Shown: positions 11,095 to 21,031 of the stretch, piece by piece
Numbering within the stretch: position 1 is the first letter of the stretch
Layout: each line of letters begins with the position of its first letter
Assembly (NCBI RefSeq): GCF_023898315.1
Contig: NC_064622.1
Location: 180,068,178-180,132,177 of the forward strand
Length of the DNA stretch: 64,000 bases
Direction of reading: 5' to 3'
Source of the DNA: Schistocerca nitens
Taxonomy: Eukaryota; Arthropoda; Insecta; Orthoptera; Acrididae
Translations under genes and position numbers: made by a program
Notes under the pieces: generated by a model
What the model saw: the letters and a program-made list of their open reading frames with translations, nothing else
What the model was told of the DNA's origin: nothing
Database searches by the model: none

Positions 11095-12516
11095 CACTCC
11101 TGGAAATGGAAAAAAGAACACATTGACACCGGTGTGTCAGACCCACCATACTTGCTCCGGACACTGCGAGAGGGCTGTACAAGCAATGATCACACGCACG
11201 GCACAGCGGACACACCAGGACCCGCGGTGTTGGCCGTCGAATGGCGCTAGCTGCGCAGCATTTGTGCACCGCCGCCGTCAGTGTCAGCCAGTTTGCCGTG
11301 GCATACGGAGCTCCATCGCAGTCTTTAACACTGGTAGCATGCCGCGACAGCGTGGACGTGAACCGTATGTGCAGTTGACGGACTTTGAGCGAGGGCGTAT
11401 AGAGGGCATGCGGGAGGCCGGGTGGACGTACCGCCGAATTGCTCAACACGTGGGACGTGAGGTCTCCACAGTACATCGATGTTGTCGCCAGTGGTCGGCG
11501 GAAGGTGCACGTGCCCGTCGACCTGGGACCGGACCGCAGCGACGCACGGATGCACGCCAAGACCGTAGGATCCTACGCAGTGCCGTAGGGGACCGCACCG
11601 CCACTTCCCAGCAAATTAGGGACACTGTTGCTCCTGGGGTATCGGCGAGGACCATTCTCAACCGTCTCCATGAAGCTGGGCTACGGTCCCGCACACCGTT
11701 AGGCCGTCTTCCGCTCACGCCCCAACATCGTGCAGCCCGCCTCCAGTGGTGTCGCGACAGGCGTGAATGGAGGGACGAATGGAGACGTGTCGTCTTCAGC
11801 GATGAGAGTCGCTTCTGCCTTGGTGCCAATGATGGTCGTATGCGTGTTTGGCGCCGTGCAGGTGAGCGCCACAATCAGGACTGCATACGACCGAGGCACA
11901 CAGGGCCAACACCCGGCATCATGGTGTGGGGAGCGATCTCCTACACTGGCCGTACACCACTGGTGATCGTCGAGGGGACACTGAATAGTGCACGGTACAT
12001 CCAAACCGTCATCGAACCCATCGTTCTACCATTCCTAGACCGGCAAGGGAACTTGCTGTTCCAACAGGACAATGCACGTCCGCATGTATCCCGCTACACC
12101 CAACGTGCTCTAGAAGGTGTAAGTCAACTACCCTGGCCAGCAAGATCTCCGGATCTGTCCCCCATTGAGCATGTTTGGGACTGGATGAAGCGTCGTCTCA
12201 CGCGGTCTGCACGTCCAGCACGAACGCTGGTCCAACTGAGGCGCCAGGTGGAAATGGCATGGCAAGCCGTTCCACAGGACGACATCCAGCATCTCTACGA
12301 TCGTCTCCATGGGAGAATAGCAGCCTGCATTGCTGCGAAAGGTGGATATACACTGTACTAGTGCCGACATTGTGCATGCTCTGTTGCCTGTGTCTATGTG
12401 CCTGTGGTTCTGTCAGTGTGATCATGTGATGTATCTGACCCCAGGAATGTGTCAATAAAGTTTCCCCTTCCTGGGACAATGAATTCACGGTGTTCTTATT
12501 TCAATTTCCAAGAGTG
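11095..12516 (+). mobile_element. Full-length Tc1-like DNA transposon, 1422 bp
   Basis: The element is bounded by TA dinucleotides at 11093-11094 and 12517-12518. The 5' terminus CACTCCTGGAAATGGAAAAA matches the reverse complement of the 3' terminus over about 27 bp with three mismatches. A subterminal motif (ATTGACAC...) is also shared between the ends. One uninterrupted transposase frame occupies most of the element, and an AATAAA polyadenylation signal lies at 12454-12459 near the 3' end. It is markedly richer in G+C than the flanking LINE-derived DNA, which suggests a comparatively recent insertion. It landed just upstream of the old LINE relic that starts near 12560. Confidence 0.95.
11339..12361 (+). 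CDS. Tc1-like transposase, apparently intact (340 aa)
   Basis: Cuts and pastes the surrounding transposon in the nucleus by DDE-type hydrolysis and strand transfer. I start it at the ATG at 11339, giving MPRQRGREPYV..., because 340 aa is the usual Tc1 length and the 72 upstream codons look like 5' UTR. Residues 1-60 form the first helix-turn-helix (FERGRIEGMREAGWTYRRIA). A GTGPQRRT hinge leads to a second helix-turn-helix (about 75-120). The catalytic domain shows FSDESRF (Asp155), QQDNARPH (Asp244) and SPDLSPIEHVWD (Glu277). The gap between the second Asp and the Glu is 32 residues, against the 34 typical of Tc1 (DD34E), so two codons seem to be missing in the helix before LPWPARSPD. No stop or frameshift is present. 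Expression and activity are unknown. Confidence 0.93.
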   Translation: MPRQRGREPYVQLTDFERGRIEGMREAGWTYRRIAQHVGREVSTVHRCCRQWSAEGARARRPGTGPQRRTDARQDRRILRSAVGDRTATSQQIRDTVAPGVSARTILNRLHEAGLRSRTPLGRLPLTPQHRAARLQWCRDRREWRDEWRRVVFSDESRFCLGANDGRMRVWRRAGERHNQDCIRPRHTGPTPGIMVWGAISYTGRTPLVIVEGTLNSARYIQTVIEPIVLPFLDRQGNLLFQQDNARPHVSRYTQRALEGVSQLPWPARSPDLSPIEHVWDWMKRRLTRSARPARTLVQLRRQVEMAWQAVPQDDIQHLYDRLHGRIAACIAAKGGYTLY

Positions 12517-12559
12517 TATGTTAGTTGGTTTTACGACGCCCTATGACTTACATCAGTTT

Positions 12560-12790
12560 GTACAAGACTGCGTGCAGCGTGTTTACCAGAACGATCAGTT
12601 TTGGTTTAGGAAAGGAAAAGGCACCAGAGAGGTAGTTCTGACGTTACCGTCGATAACAGAAGTAAGACTGACGAAAAATCAAGCTCGTTCATAGCATCTG
12701 TAGACCTGGAATAAGTGTTCGACATTCTAAAATGGTGCAACGTATTTGAAGTTTTGAGAAAAATAGGTGTAATTTGCAAAAGCATTTTAC
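12560..12790 (+). pseudogene. LINE-A reverse transcriptase relic, 5' piece
   Basis: Translates in one frame, with a small shift, to an RT segment: FRKGKGTREVVLTL (RT block 2a region), then FIASVDLE*VFDILKWCNV (the DLEKAFD block, with a stop at the K position) and FEVLRKIGVIC. The matching downstream half resumes at about 14758 after the LINE-B insertion. The relic is heavily decayed. The clade is tentatively RTE-like from the FRKGKGTRE motif. Confidence 0.75.
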
Positions 12791-12958
12791 AAACTTCTGA
12801 ACTGCGAGGAACCCAAAGAAATCTTACAAATCAACATAAATACCCCAATAAAAACCAAACCTAACAAACTAGACCCTCCAACTTTCCAAGAAGTAGAAGA
12901 AATTCTTAAAGAACAAAAAAATTATAAGGCATGTGGAGAAGATCAGGTTTTTGTTGAA

Positions 12959-14628
12959 ATGTGGAAATATGCAAGTGACACAGTCAAGACCTCCTTACAC
13001 GTGGCTCTAACAAAAATTTGGGTAACAGAACAATTTCCCGAACATTGGACCACAGCTATCATCCACCCACTACACAAAAAGGGAGATAAGAGCAACCCAG
13101 ACAACTACAGAGGCATCTCTCTCCTAGATTGCACATACAAAATTCTGTCCAAGATCCTATATGAAAGAATCAAGGAGCAATTAGAATAGGAGTTAGGGGA
13201 ATATCAGGGAGGTTTCAGACCACGGAGAAGCTGTGCAAAGCAGATAATTAGTTTAAAATTGATTATGGCATACTACAAGAAACGGAACAAACCTCTGGCA
13301 ATAACATTTGTAGATTTTAAGAAGGCATATGACCGTCTCTACAGACCTTCAGTATTAAAAATTTTAAGAAATCTAGGACTCCATCCAAAACTAATTAAAA
13401 TAATACAACTCACTCTAACCAACACCAAATCAAAAGTGAAGTTTAGAGGAGAAATTTCGGAACCATTCCTCGTAAAATCAGGCTTAAGACAAGGTGACTG
13501 CCTATCACCATTACTTTTCAACTGTGCACTGGAATACATAATGAGAGAATTGTACAAGGACAATCCAAAGAGGATAAGAATTGGAATTGCAAAAGATGAT
13601 ATTAGCTTAAACTGCTTGGGATTCGCTGATGATCTTGCTCTCCTAGCCAACACCGTTCAAGAAGCCAGGCAACAAGTGAAATCACTACAAGAAATAGCAG
13701 AGAAAGTAGGCCTTACAATATCATTTGAAAAAACGGAGATTATGCTAACTGATCCACCACTTGCAAACAAAATTACAATAGGAGAACAGGAAATCAAAAT
13801 TGTTGATAAATTTAAATATTTAGGCGAAATAATAACATACAATCTAAATGAAAAGCCATCATGGCAAAATAGAATAAAAAAACTGAACTATGCAAATTAC
13901 ATTACCAAAACTACATACAACAAAAAAACCTATCTATAGATGCAAAATTAAAACACTATAAAACAGTTATACAACCAGAAATAACATATACAGCTGAAAC
14001 TATCTTCAAAACAACTAATACAGCAGAAATTGACAGAATACTAAAAATAGAAAGAAGAATAATTAGGACATGTATAAATAAACAGTATAAAACAAATGAA
14101 CATTGGAGAATAGCATCAAATGAAACAATATATAAGAAAATAGAACCAGTCATGAGCACAATCAGGAAGAAACGCATCTCATTCTTTGGACATCTGATGA
14201 AACAGTATAAAACAAATGAACATTGGAGAATAGCATCAAATGAAACAGTATATAAGAAAATAGAACCAGTCATGAGCACAATCAGGAAGAAACGCATCTC
14301 ATTCTTTGGACATCTGATGAGAACTCCAGAAAACAGAATTAGTAAAAAAATAATACAAAAATTGTGGAATAGCAAGAGCGACATTAAATGGATCACAGAA
14401 ATTAGGGAAGATATAAAAGAACTTCAAATTACAGTAGATGACCTAAAAAACAAGACAGAGAAAACCAGAATACTGCAAGACCCGCAAACCAGACTACAAA
14501 TGAAAATCAATAAAAGGAGTACAGGAAGAGTTGTCTCAGATGAAGAAAGAAAGAAAATATCTGAAAGAATGAAGAAATATTGGGCCGACAGAAGAGCAAA
14601 ACACCTTTCATATAAGAATAGCCTCTAA
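12959..14628 (+). pseudogene. LINE-B reverse transcriptase, interrupted
   Basis: The RT polymerises cDNA on the nicked target. The blocks appear in order: WTTAIIHPLHKKGDKSNPDNYRGISLL (12959-13189), a TAG stop at 13187, GGFRPRRSCAKQI in the same phase, then FVDFKKAYDRL (first catalytic Asp), KSGLRQGDCLSPLLFN, the core FADDLALL (13621-13644), and a KFKYLGEII block. A stop at 13937 separates the C-terminal part (13940-14628), whose frame contains ISFFGHLM and ends ...YWADRRAKHLSYKNSL. That C-terminal part holds the tandem duplication at 14081-14320. The clade is probably RTE-like, but I am not certain. With at least two stops and no endonuclease it cannot be autonomous. Confidence 0.85.
14081..14320 (+). 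repeat. In-frame 120-bp tandem duplication inside LINE-B
   Basis: 14081-14200 is repeated at 14201-14320 with a single visible difference (AAACAATATA versus AAACAGTATA). The unit is exactly 40 codons, so the LINE C-terminal frame carries two copies of the segment from KQYKTNEHWRIASNET to ISFFGHLM. Near identity means the duplication is much younger than the surrounding LINE decay. Confidence 0.97.
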
Positions 14629-14757
14629 TAATTATATTACCTAAATATATTAAGTTATTGTCGAACCAAATTGTATCCATGTGTAACAACTTGTTTAGAA
14701 CTTTGTATTTTTGACTACAGTGGTCCAATGAAGGCCATAAAATAAATAATAAATAAT

Positions 14758-15510
14758 ATAGGGAAAGACGGGTAATAAACAGTGCTCTGATTAAAAAGGG
14801 TGTAGGACAGGGATGTATTCTTTCGAACCTACTTTCCAATCTGTACATCGAAGAAACAATGACCAAAATAAAAGAAAGGTTCAAGAGTCGCCTTAATATT
14901 CAAAGTGGAAGGACAGCAATGGTAAGATTCGCCGATGACATTCCTACTCTAATTGGAAATGAAGATTAATTACAGCCTCTGCTGAATGGAATGAACAGTC
15001 TAATGAGTACAGTACGTTTACTGTAAGTAAATCGAAGAAAAATGAAAGTAATGAGAAGCAGTAGAAAGGAGAACAGTGAGAAACTTAACGTCAGATTTGG
15101 GAACGAAGTCAAGGAATTCTGCTATCCTGGTAGCAAAATATTCCATGATGGACGGAGCAGCGATGACACAAAATGCAAGCCAGCGCTGACAAAAAAGGGC
15201 ATTTCTGGCGAAGAGAAGTCTACTGTTATGAAACATAGGCTTTAACTTGAGAAATAAATTTCTTAGAATATACGTTTTGAGCGCAGCATGTATCGTACTA
15301 AGACATAGACAGTGGAAAAACCGAAAAAGAAGGAAATCGAAGCATTTGAGATGTGGTGCTAGAGAATAACGTTCAAAATTAGGTGGACTGATAAGATAAA
15401 AGAATGATGAGGTTGTCCGTAAAATCGGCAGGGACAGACTATATGGAAAACACTGATAAGAGTAAGAAACAGGATGATAGGACACCTGTTAAGACTTCAG
15501 GGAGTAACTT
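14758..15510 (+). pseudogene. LINE-A reverse transcriptase relic, 3' piece
   Basis: Resumes LINE-A after the LINE-B insertion. It shows IKKGVGQGCILSNLLSNLYIE (the RQGCPLSP block), then MVRFADDI with the FADD catalytic pair, then a decayed tail with RFGNEVKEFCYPGS (the KFKYLG block) and WTDKIK-type C-terminal remnants to about 15510. Several stops are present. Together with 12560-12790 it makes one old LINE split by another. Nothing is recognised between 15511 and 15876. Confidence 0.78.
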
Positions 15511-16014
15511 CGTTGGCGCAGGAGAGGAATTCGTGATGGGCAGCGTCAAACCAGTCAAAAGACAGACGACTCAAAAAAAATTTGTGTACCAATAAGAAAC
15601 TATTAATAAAGTACAAACTACTCAGGACATGGGCACAGACTGACTACAACCAACTTAACGTATGCTGTACCAAAGAGCGAGCGGCATTTATCCACGGAAT
15701 CCCTGACCTCAGAGGAACGTGGGGTAGCCTTTGCGAACCTCGCAAAGCTGAAGCTTTCTCTGCCTCTGAAACATGCTGCGGTAGCTCAGTACGTAGACTA
15801 GTTCTCGCGAAATTCAGGTGTGTAAGTTGAAATTCCAATTTGGCATGTAGTTATAACTTCGAAAAACAGAGGGAATTACACTGAAGCCCCAAAGAAACTG
15901 GTATAGGCATGCGTATTGAAATACAGAGAGATGTAATCCTGCAGAACACGGCGCTGCGGTTGGCAACGCCTATATAATACAACAACTGTAGTTGGATCGG
16001 TAAGTGCTAATACA

Positions 16015-17188
16015 ATGGCAGGTTATAAAGATTTAAGTGAGTCTGAACGTGGTGTTATAGACCGAGCACTAGCGGTGAAACACAGCATCTCCGAGGTAGC
16101 AGTGAAGTGGGGATTTTCCTGTTCGACCATTTCAAATGGCTCTGAGCACTATGCGACTTAACTTCTGAGGTCATCAGTCGCCTAGAACTTAGAACTAATT
16201 AAACCTAACTAACCTAAGGACATCACACACATCCATGCCCGAGGCAGGATTCGAACCTGCGACCGTAGCGGTCGCACGGTTCCAGACTGAAGCGCCTAGA
16301 ACCGCTCGGCCACACCGGCCGGCGTTCGACCATTTCACGAGTGTACTGTGAATATGAGGAATCCGGTAGAACACCAAATCTCCAACATCGCTGCGGCCGG
16401 AAAAATATCCTGCAAGAGCAGAACCAACGACGACTGAACAGAATCCTTCAACTTGACAGAACTGCAACCCTTCTGCAAATTGCTGCAGATTTCAGTACTG
16501 GGTCATCAACAAATGTCATTATGTGAACCATACAACGAAACGTCATTGATATGGGCTTTCGGAGCCGAAGGCCCGCTTGTATACCCTTGATGACTGCACG
16601 ACACAAACCCTTACGCCTCGTCTGGGCCTGTCAACAACGACATTGGGTTTTTGATGACTGGAAACATGTTGTCTGGTCGGACAAGTCTCGTTTCAAACCG
16701 TATCGAGCGGATGGATGTGTACGTGTGTGGAGACAACTTCGTGAATCCATAGACACTGCATGTTAGCAGGGGAATGTTCAAGCGGGTGGGGGCTCTGTAT
16801 TGGTGTGGGATGAGTGCAGTTGGAGTGATATAGGACCCCTGATACGTCTAGATACGACTCTGAAGGATGACACGTACGTAAGCATCCTGTCTGATCACCT
16901 GCATCCATTCATGTCCATTGTGCATTGCGGCGGACTTGGGCAATTCAGCAGTACAATGCGACACCTCACACTTCCAGAACTGCTACAGAGTGGCTCCAGG
17001 AACAGTCTTCTGAATTTAAACACTTCCGCTGGCCACCAACCTTCCCAGACGTGAACATCATTGAGCATATCTGGGATGCCTTGCAACATGCTGTTAAGAA
17101 GAGATCTCCACCCCCTCGTATTCTGATTTATCGACAGCCCTGTGAAATTCATGGTGTCAATTCCCTCCAGCACCACTTCCGACATTAA
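16015..17188 (+). pseudogene. Tc1-like transposase pseudogene, split by a SINE
   Basis: Starts MAGYKDLSESERGVIDRA at 16015. The helix-turn-helix (SISEVAVKWGFSCSTIS) is cut by the SINE at 16135-16323 and resumes with SRVYCEYEESGRTPN. The catalytic part shows WSDKSRFKPYRADG (first Asp), a later QQYNATPHTSRTATEWLQ in which the second catalytic Asp region reads QYN, and FPDVNIIEHIWD (Glu), ending at TAA 17186-17188. At least one stop (after ESIDTAC) and one frameshift lie between these blocks. It is dead by SINE insertion, stops and loss of the second Asp. Confidence 0.88.
16135..16323 (-). mobile_element. SINE with long-variable-arm tRNA-like head, 14-bp target duplication
   Basis: The minus strand begins GCCGGCCGGTGTGGCCGAGC and has an A-box-like GTGGCCGAGCGG, an extra-arm hairpin GCGACCGCTACGGTCGC and B box GGTTCGAATCC. 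This resembles a class II (Ser/Leu type) tRNA. The shared SINE body follows. The target duplication GTTCGACCATTTCA is perfect at 16121-16134 and 16324-16337. It disrupts the Tc1 transposase helix-turn-helix. Confidence 0.95.
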
Positions 17189-17329
17189 CAGAGTTCATGC
17201 CGCGTCGTGTTACGGTACTTCTGCGTGCTTGTGGGGGCCCTACACGATATTAGGGAGGTGTACCAGTTTCTTTGGCTCTTCATTGTATTTATTTACTGGA
17301 AAATGCTGCTCAGTTTTATTCAAATTCCA

Positions 17330-18435
17330 TTACAGACCTTCAAAGTAATCTCCCTCGGACACAATACAACGATGCAACTTTTCTAGCGCTCAGTCCAATG
17401 TACAAATCACTCCCTGAAGCCCCTTTTTTAGTCTGTTAAGCACACTCAAAATTTAATTGTTCACCTCTCGATCACTCTGAAAATAACGACCTCGGAGCTC
17501 TTGTTCCCTGCAGGAAATGTGTGGAAGACATACAGCGCTAAGTCTAGGCGGATGTGATATCACCTTAGTGCCTAATTCAGTGATTGTTTCTTGGGTCTTG
17601 ACGGCGCGATCAGCTGCTACATTATCCTGACGAAGAGTCCATCCCATATGAGAAAGATGTGTTTTTTTTTCCTTGCAATTTTCCTCATTAATAGCCCCTT
17701 CAATGCGTCACAATAGCAATTCACAGGAACTGTACGACGCTCATCACCATGTTTACAATGCCTTGCTTATCAAAGAAGACAAGATGCATAACTATTCCTG
17801 CACTTGGTTGAACTTCGGCATTTTTGGGTCTTTGACTCGAAGAGTTTTTCCATTGAACAAAATCCTGTTTTGCCTCTGAGCCATAATGATGAAACCAGGA
17901 TTCGTCGGCCGTGATAACTCTGTTTAAAAAAAATCAGGTTCTCGCTAAAGCCTTCCCTTTCATTGCTGACACGCCATCAAACGGCGTGCCTTCTGTTCGT
18001 CACTGATCACAAGAGGCACCCATTTTGCTGCAACTTCTCTGTATCCTAGAACATTTCGCGTAATCTCTGCAATCTTTGTTGATGATAAACGACGGTCTAG
18101 CCGCAACATGACATTAATTGTGTTGACATTGCTTTCAGTCTTCGAAGTTGAGGGCTCCTTGTGCGTGGAGTATCCGCAAGGTCATTTGTACTCTCTTGAA
18201 ATCGCTTACGCCGCTCAAAAACTTCTTTCCCCCATGGCTTGCTCTTTGTAGGCTTGCTGCAACATTTGCGGTGTTTGTGATAGAGTTTTGTCAAGAAGGA
18301 CGCAAAATCTAACTGACGCGCTGCTGGAACGTGTGATCCATGATGGGTACAGTAAACATGCTCTTACACCTTCGCTGCTTCCCTCCATGTGCGTACCACC
18401 AGGCGGCTGACGCGTATGGTATTAACGTTACTCAT
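17330..18435 (-). pseudogene. Mariner-like transposase pseudogene
   Basis: On the minus strand the frame starts at the ATG at 18433-18435 and ends at a stop at 17330-17332 after GDYFEGL. The span of about 368 codons compares with about 345 aa for mariner transposases. Recognisable blocks in order are KPWGKEVFERRKRFQES (DNA-binding region), the WVPLVISDEQK motif typical of mariner, WTLRQDNVAADRAVK (second catalytic Asp), GTKVISHPP, and ELRGRYFQSDREV near the C terminus. At least six stops and several frameshifts are present, and the third acidic position is lost in a decayed RLSAVCLPH. No clear TIRs were found. It abuts the Tc1 element that ends at 17285. Confidence 0.85.
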
Positions 18436-18491
18436 GGTCAGACCTCTCCAGTACTGCCAACAAAATCTAAAGTGTAGTCGCATTAAGATGC

Positions 18492-18514
18492 AAAAAAAAA
18501 AAAAAAAAAAAAAA
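18492..18514. repeat. (A)23 homopolymer
   Basis: A run of 23 A just beyond the start of the mariner-like relic. It could be a retroposon tail, but no retroposon body is recognisable next to it. Confidence 0.9.
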
Positions 18515-19095
18515 TAGTTCTGGTTATTGTTTGGCATCCCCGTGCAGTCAGGTTCACATAATTTCTAAATAGTTGTAGGCAGAGCCACGATCTGATTAGG
18601 TAATATCGGCCGCACCAGGTTCGGCTGTGTAAACTGGTACTTCAAAAGGGGACTAAATCATAGACATCCGTTAATACATAATATATTATGAAGTGCTATC
18701 GTACCTGTTAGTAAACTTATTTGCAGTTTCCACAGAAGTGTAGTGCTTATAAAGGTGCTGAAGAATTAGTATAAAAGAAAACTGTACCAGCCAATTCTCG
18801 TGTACGACAGAATTAACGGAAGCTGCAAGCAAGATCGGAATTTGAACAGTAAACTGTTCAGACGTTTATAAACTATAAGCGCGTCCTGAAACCATTATAC
18901 ATTTAAGTCCCTCACTTTTTATGTATCTTCTGTCATTATTCAGCCACGAAGTTTATTGACAGTATGTTCTTAGTGTAGTATAAGTTCCGAAATTGCAACT
19001 AAATTAAAGCCTTTAATTGGTAGCGACGAGCATTTCACTTCTTTAGTTTTCGAAGCATCATGAGTGGCTATTTCATGCGGTCGTTTCTTCATGTA
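18515..19095. other. No recognisable gene or repeat
   Basis: AT-rich, no domain-bearing frame, nothing recognised. Confidence 0.4.
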
Positions 19096-19690
19096 CAGTG
19101 TGTTTATAACTAAACTTTCGTTCCTTGCGCCAGTGCAGACGGAAAACTATTTACCATATTGGTATCCAACTTTATAAGAAAGATGTTCAGACTTTTCAGT
19201 GCAGGGTTTGCATTGTTAGTAGTGTTAGTGTCATGATTTGCCGTTAGGCGCCGACACTGGTACAGTGACGTAGGACGCAAACAAGCATCAGTCAGCATTA
19301 GAGTTGCAGTCAGTCAACTTGGGCCTGGACAAGGTGAGTAGGACTTTACTCGTTTTGATAAAACAACAGCAATAGTGCTAATACTTTTCGCAAGTGGCGA
19401 CGCATTAAAGGGATACGGAGAGGGCCTCTTTCTGCAGCGTGGTTGAAGCATGTGAAGTTCAAATTAACTGGCGTTTTGGGAATTGCTCCTGGGGGAGGCC
19501 GACGGCAAATTGCGCCACAAATTTTTGAATAAGTTGCTGTTGCCGTGGCTGAGAATCATGGACGAAAAATGAGATCTTCAAAGAATGCACGAGCTGTGTC
19601 ACGACGGCTGCACATAGTCCACCGTTCGAAAAATGCTGTGAACAATTGTGTTATTATATCTCATGCTGTCACGGATGCAAGATGGTCGTC
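19096..19690 (+). pseudogene. IS630-type transposase, N-terminal fragment
   Basis: After a probable terminal segment (TACAGTGTGTTTATAACTAA near 19096), the frame at about 19380-19620 reads KWRRIKGIRRGPLSAAWLK, a GGGRRQIAPQIFE linker, then VAVAVAENHGRK and SKNARAVSRRLHIV. This is the helix-turn-helix layout (R.IKG.RRGP...GRR...VA.AVAE...ARAVSREL) of the IS630/Tc1-related transposases often annotated as DUF4817 proteins in arthropods. Stops interrupt it and no catalytic DDE block follows. A different subtype of the same group is at 60967-62288. Confidence 0.6.
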
Positions 19691-20253
19691 ACACTGAGCA
19701 ATGTTTGTAACCTGGAACGTAAACGAGGTACGAAATTAACAAATGATACTATCTCATTTTGAAATCTAAATGTGATTCTTTGAATGGTTTGTTCCCAAAT
19801 TCTCTTCTGCGTGACATTAAATTGTTTTCACAAAGTTCAATAGTCCTACGATCACTCATTTTTTCATTGGGGTCCCTCTCAAGTAGCGAAATTTATGTCA
19901 TAATCTCCTTGTATTTGTCGTGATGGAACGGCGGTTGTTCTATACAGTCCAACATGACATCTACGTTCACATTTTTCTAGATATACTCTCCATTTAGACA
20001 GTGTGGGAAAAAGAAACATGGAACATATGTACTGAAGTACTGAAATGTGCAAACAAATGTCAAGAATAGGACATGCTGGTCTGTGTATCACAAACCTGGT
20101 TCCATCGCGGCAAACCTACGAAGAAACGATCAGAAGAAATCCCACTGAAGATGCTTCGAAAATGAAAGAAGCAACTTCCATTTAGTGTCAAAGACACTAG
20201 GAAGATATTAGTAATTAATGTTCCACTTTCACAGGTTTATAAGGAAAAGTAAA
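19691..20253. other. No recognisable gene or repeat
   Basis: Nothing is recognised. The frames are short and unconserved in appearance. Confidence 0.4.
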
Positions 20254-20265
20254 ATTTATTTTATA

Positions 20266-20783
20266 TACTTATATGGATCCGTGTCTGTTCTTTCGGACAT
20301 GTATAAGTATATAGTTCTGGCAACACTGGCCATGACCTTCTTCTCATGTGTGGATGCACACACATTCCCCGAACTCTTACGGGACTTGGTAACAATGTTT
20401 TCCACGAGTAATGAGTGTGTTGGGATGGGACAATAAGAATGTAGTGTGTGGACATACAAGGTGAGATTGTGGGTCACGCGGGAGGCGTACGCCGGCACGG
20501 TAAGTCAGCGTGTTCGGTCAGAGGGCTGCGTGCTCTCTGCAATAAAAAAAATTGAGTCAAGGCATCAATGATCAACTTAAACGGATGTCTTGTGACGTCT
20601 ACCCAGAGCAAACGCAACGAACTATATCGAACAAAATGGAAAAAAAAAGATGGCTACAGCGTCTGCCATGTAAGCAGGAGATCCCGAGTTCGAGTCCCGG
20701 TCGGGGCACACAATTTCACCTCTCCCCGTTGATATATATCAACGCCCAGTAGCAGCTGAAGGTATCAATATAGTTCTAATTCC
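20266..20783 (+). mobile_element. Repeat E, about 518 bp, with internal tRNA-like segment and 12-bp target duplication
   Basis: Bounded by perfect direct repeats ATTTATTTTATA (20254-20265 and 20784-20795), so it behaves as a retroposon. Its tRNA-like part (about 20655-20711: anticodon region CATGTAA, B box GAGTTCGAGTCCC) lies near the 3' end instead of at the 5' end as in normal SINEs, and the D arm is deleted here. The 5' part contains short hairpins (CTGTTCTTTCGGACATG). A rearranged copy is at 3260-3862. The amplification source is unknown. Confidence 0.88.
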
Positions 20784-21031
20784 ATTTATTTTATAAGATT
20801 AATGAAAGTTTGGTAAAAGGAATGGAACTTATATGCTGCAACTCTGAATCTACACTCAGGAGAAAGGGACGCCATGAAGAAGACGTTAAATGTTCGCTGT
20901 CATAATTTTGTCAAGTCTGAGCCATTGGGAAATACTCGTATTCGACTAATTTCACAGTCTCTTCAACATTTCGTTTTATAATCACTTGATATTACTATTT
21001 TTCTCATATAAATCACATGTAACACGGAATA

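Larger units (their letters stand above)
12795..14757 (+). mobile_element. LINE-B, 5'-truncated non-LTR retrotransposon inside LINE-A
   Basis: A non-LTR retrotransposon lacking its 5' part and endonuclease. The upstream piece at 12830-13189 already lies in the region N-terminal to the RT. The 3' end is a short A-rich tail ending (AATA)n at about 14735-14757, directly followed by the continuation of the older LINE-A frame. It therefore integrated into LINE-A. No clear target duplication could be made out. It is less decayed than its host, in keeping with a younger age. Confidence 0.82.
15879..17285 (+). mobile_element. Tc1-like transposon with SINE insertion
   Basis: TA dinucleotides flank the element (15877-15878 and 17286-17287). 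The 5' end CACTGAAGCCCCAAAGAAAC matches the reverse complement of the 3' end CAATGAAGAGCCAAAGAAAC at 17 of 20 positions, and the match continues to CTGGTA. The gross length is 1407 bp; without the SINE and its duplicated target it was about 1.2 kb. The antisense fragment at 33060-33728 belongs to the same family. Confidence 0.9.

Noticed and set aside
11443-11874. 143-aa arginine-rich frame on the minus strand
   Set aside because: It is the shadow of the Tc1 transposase on the other strand; the GC-rich coding bias opens antisense frames.
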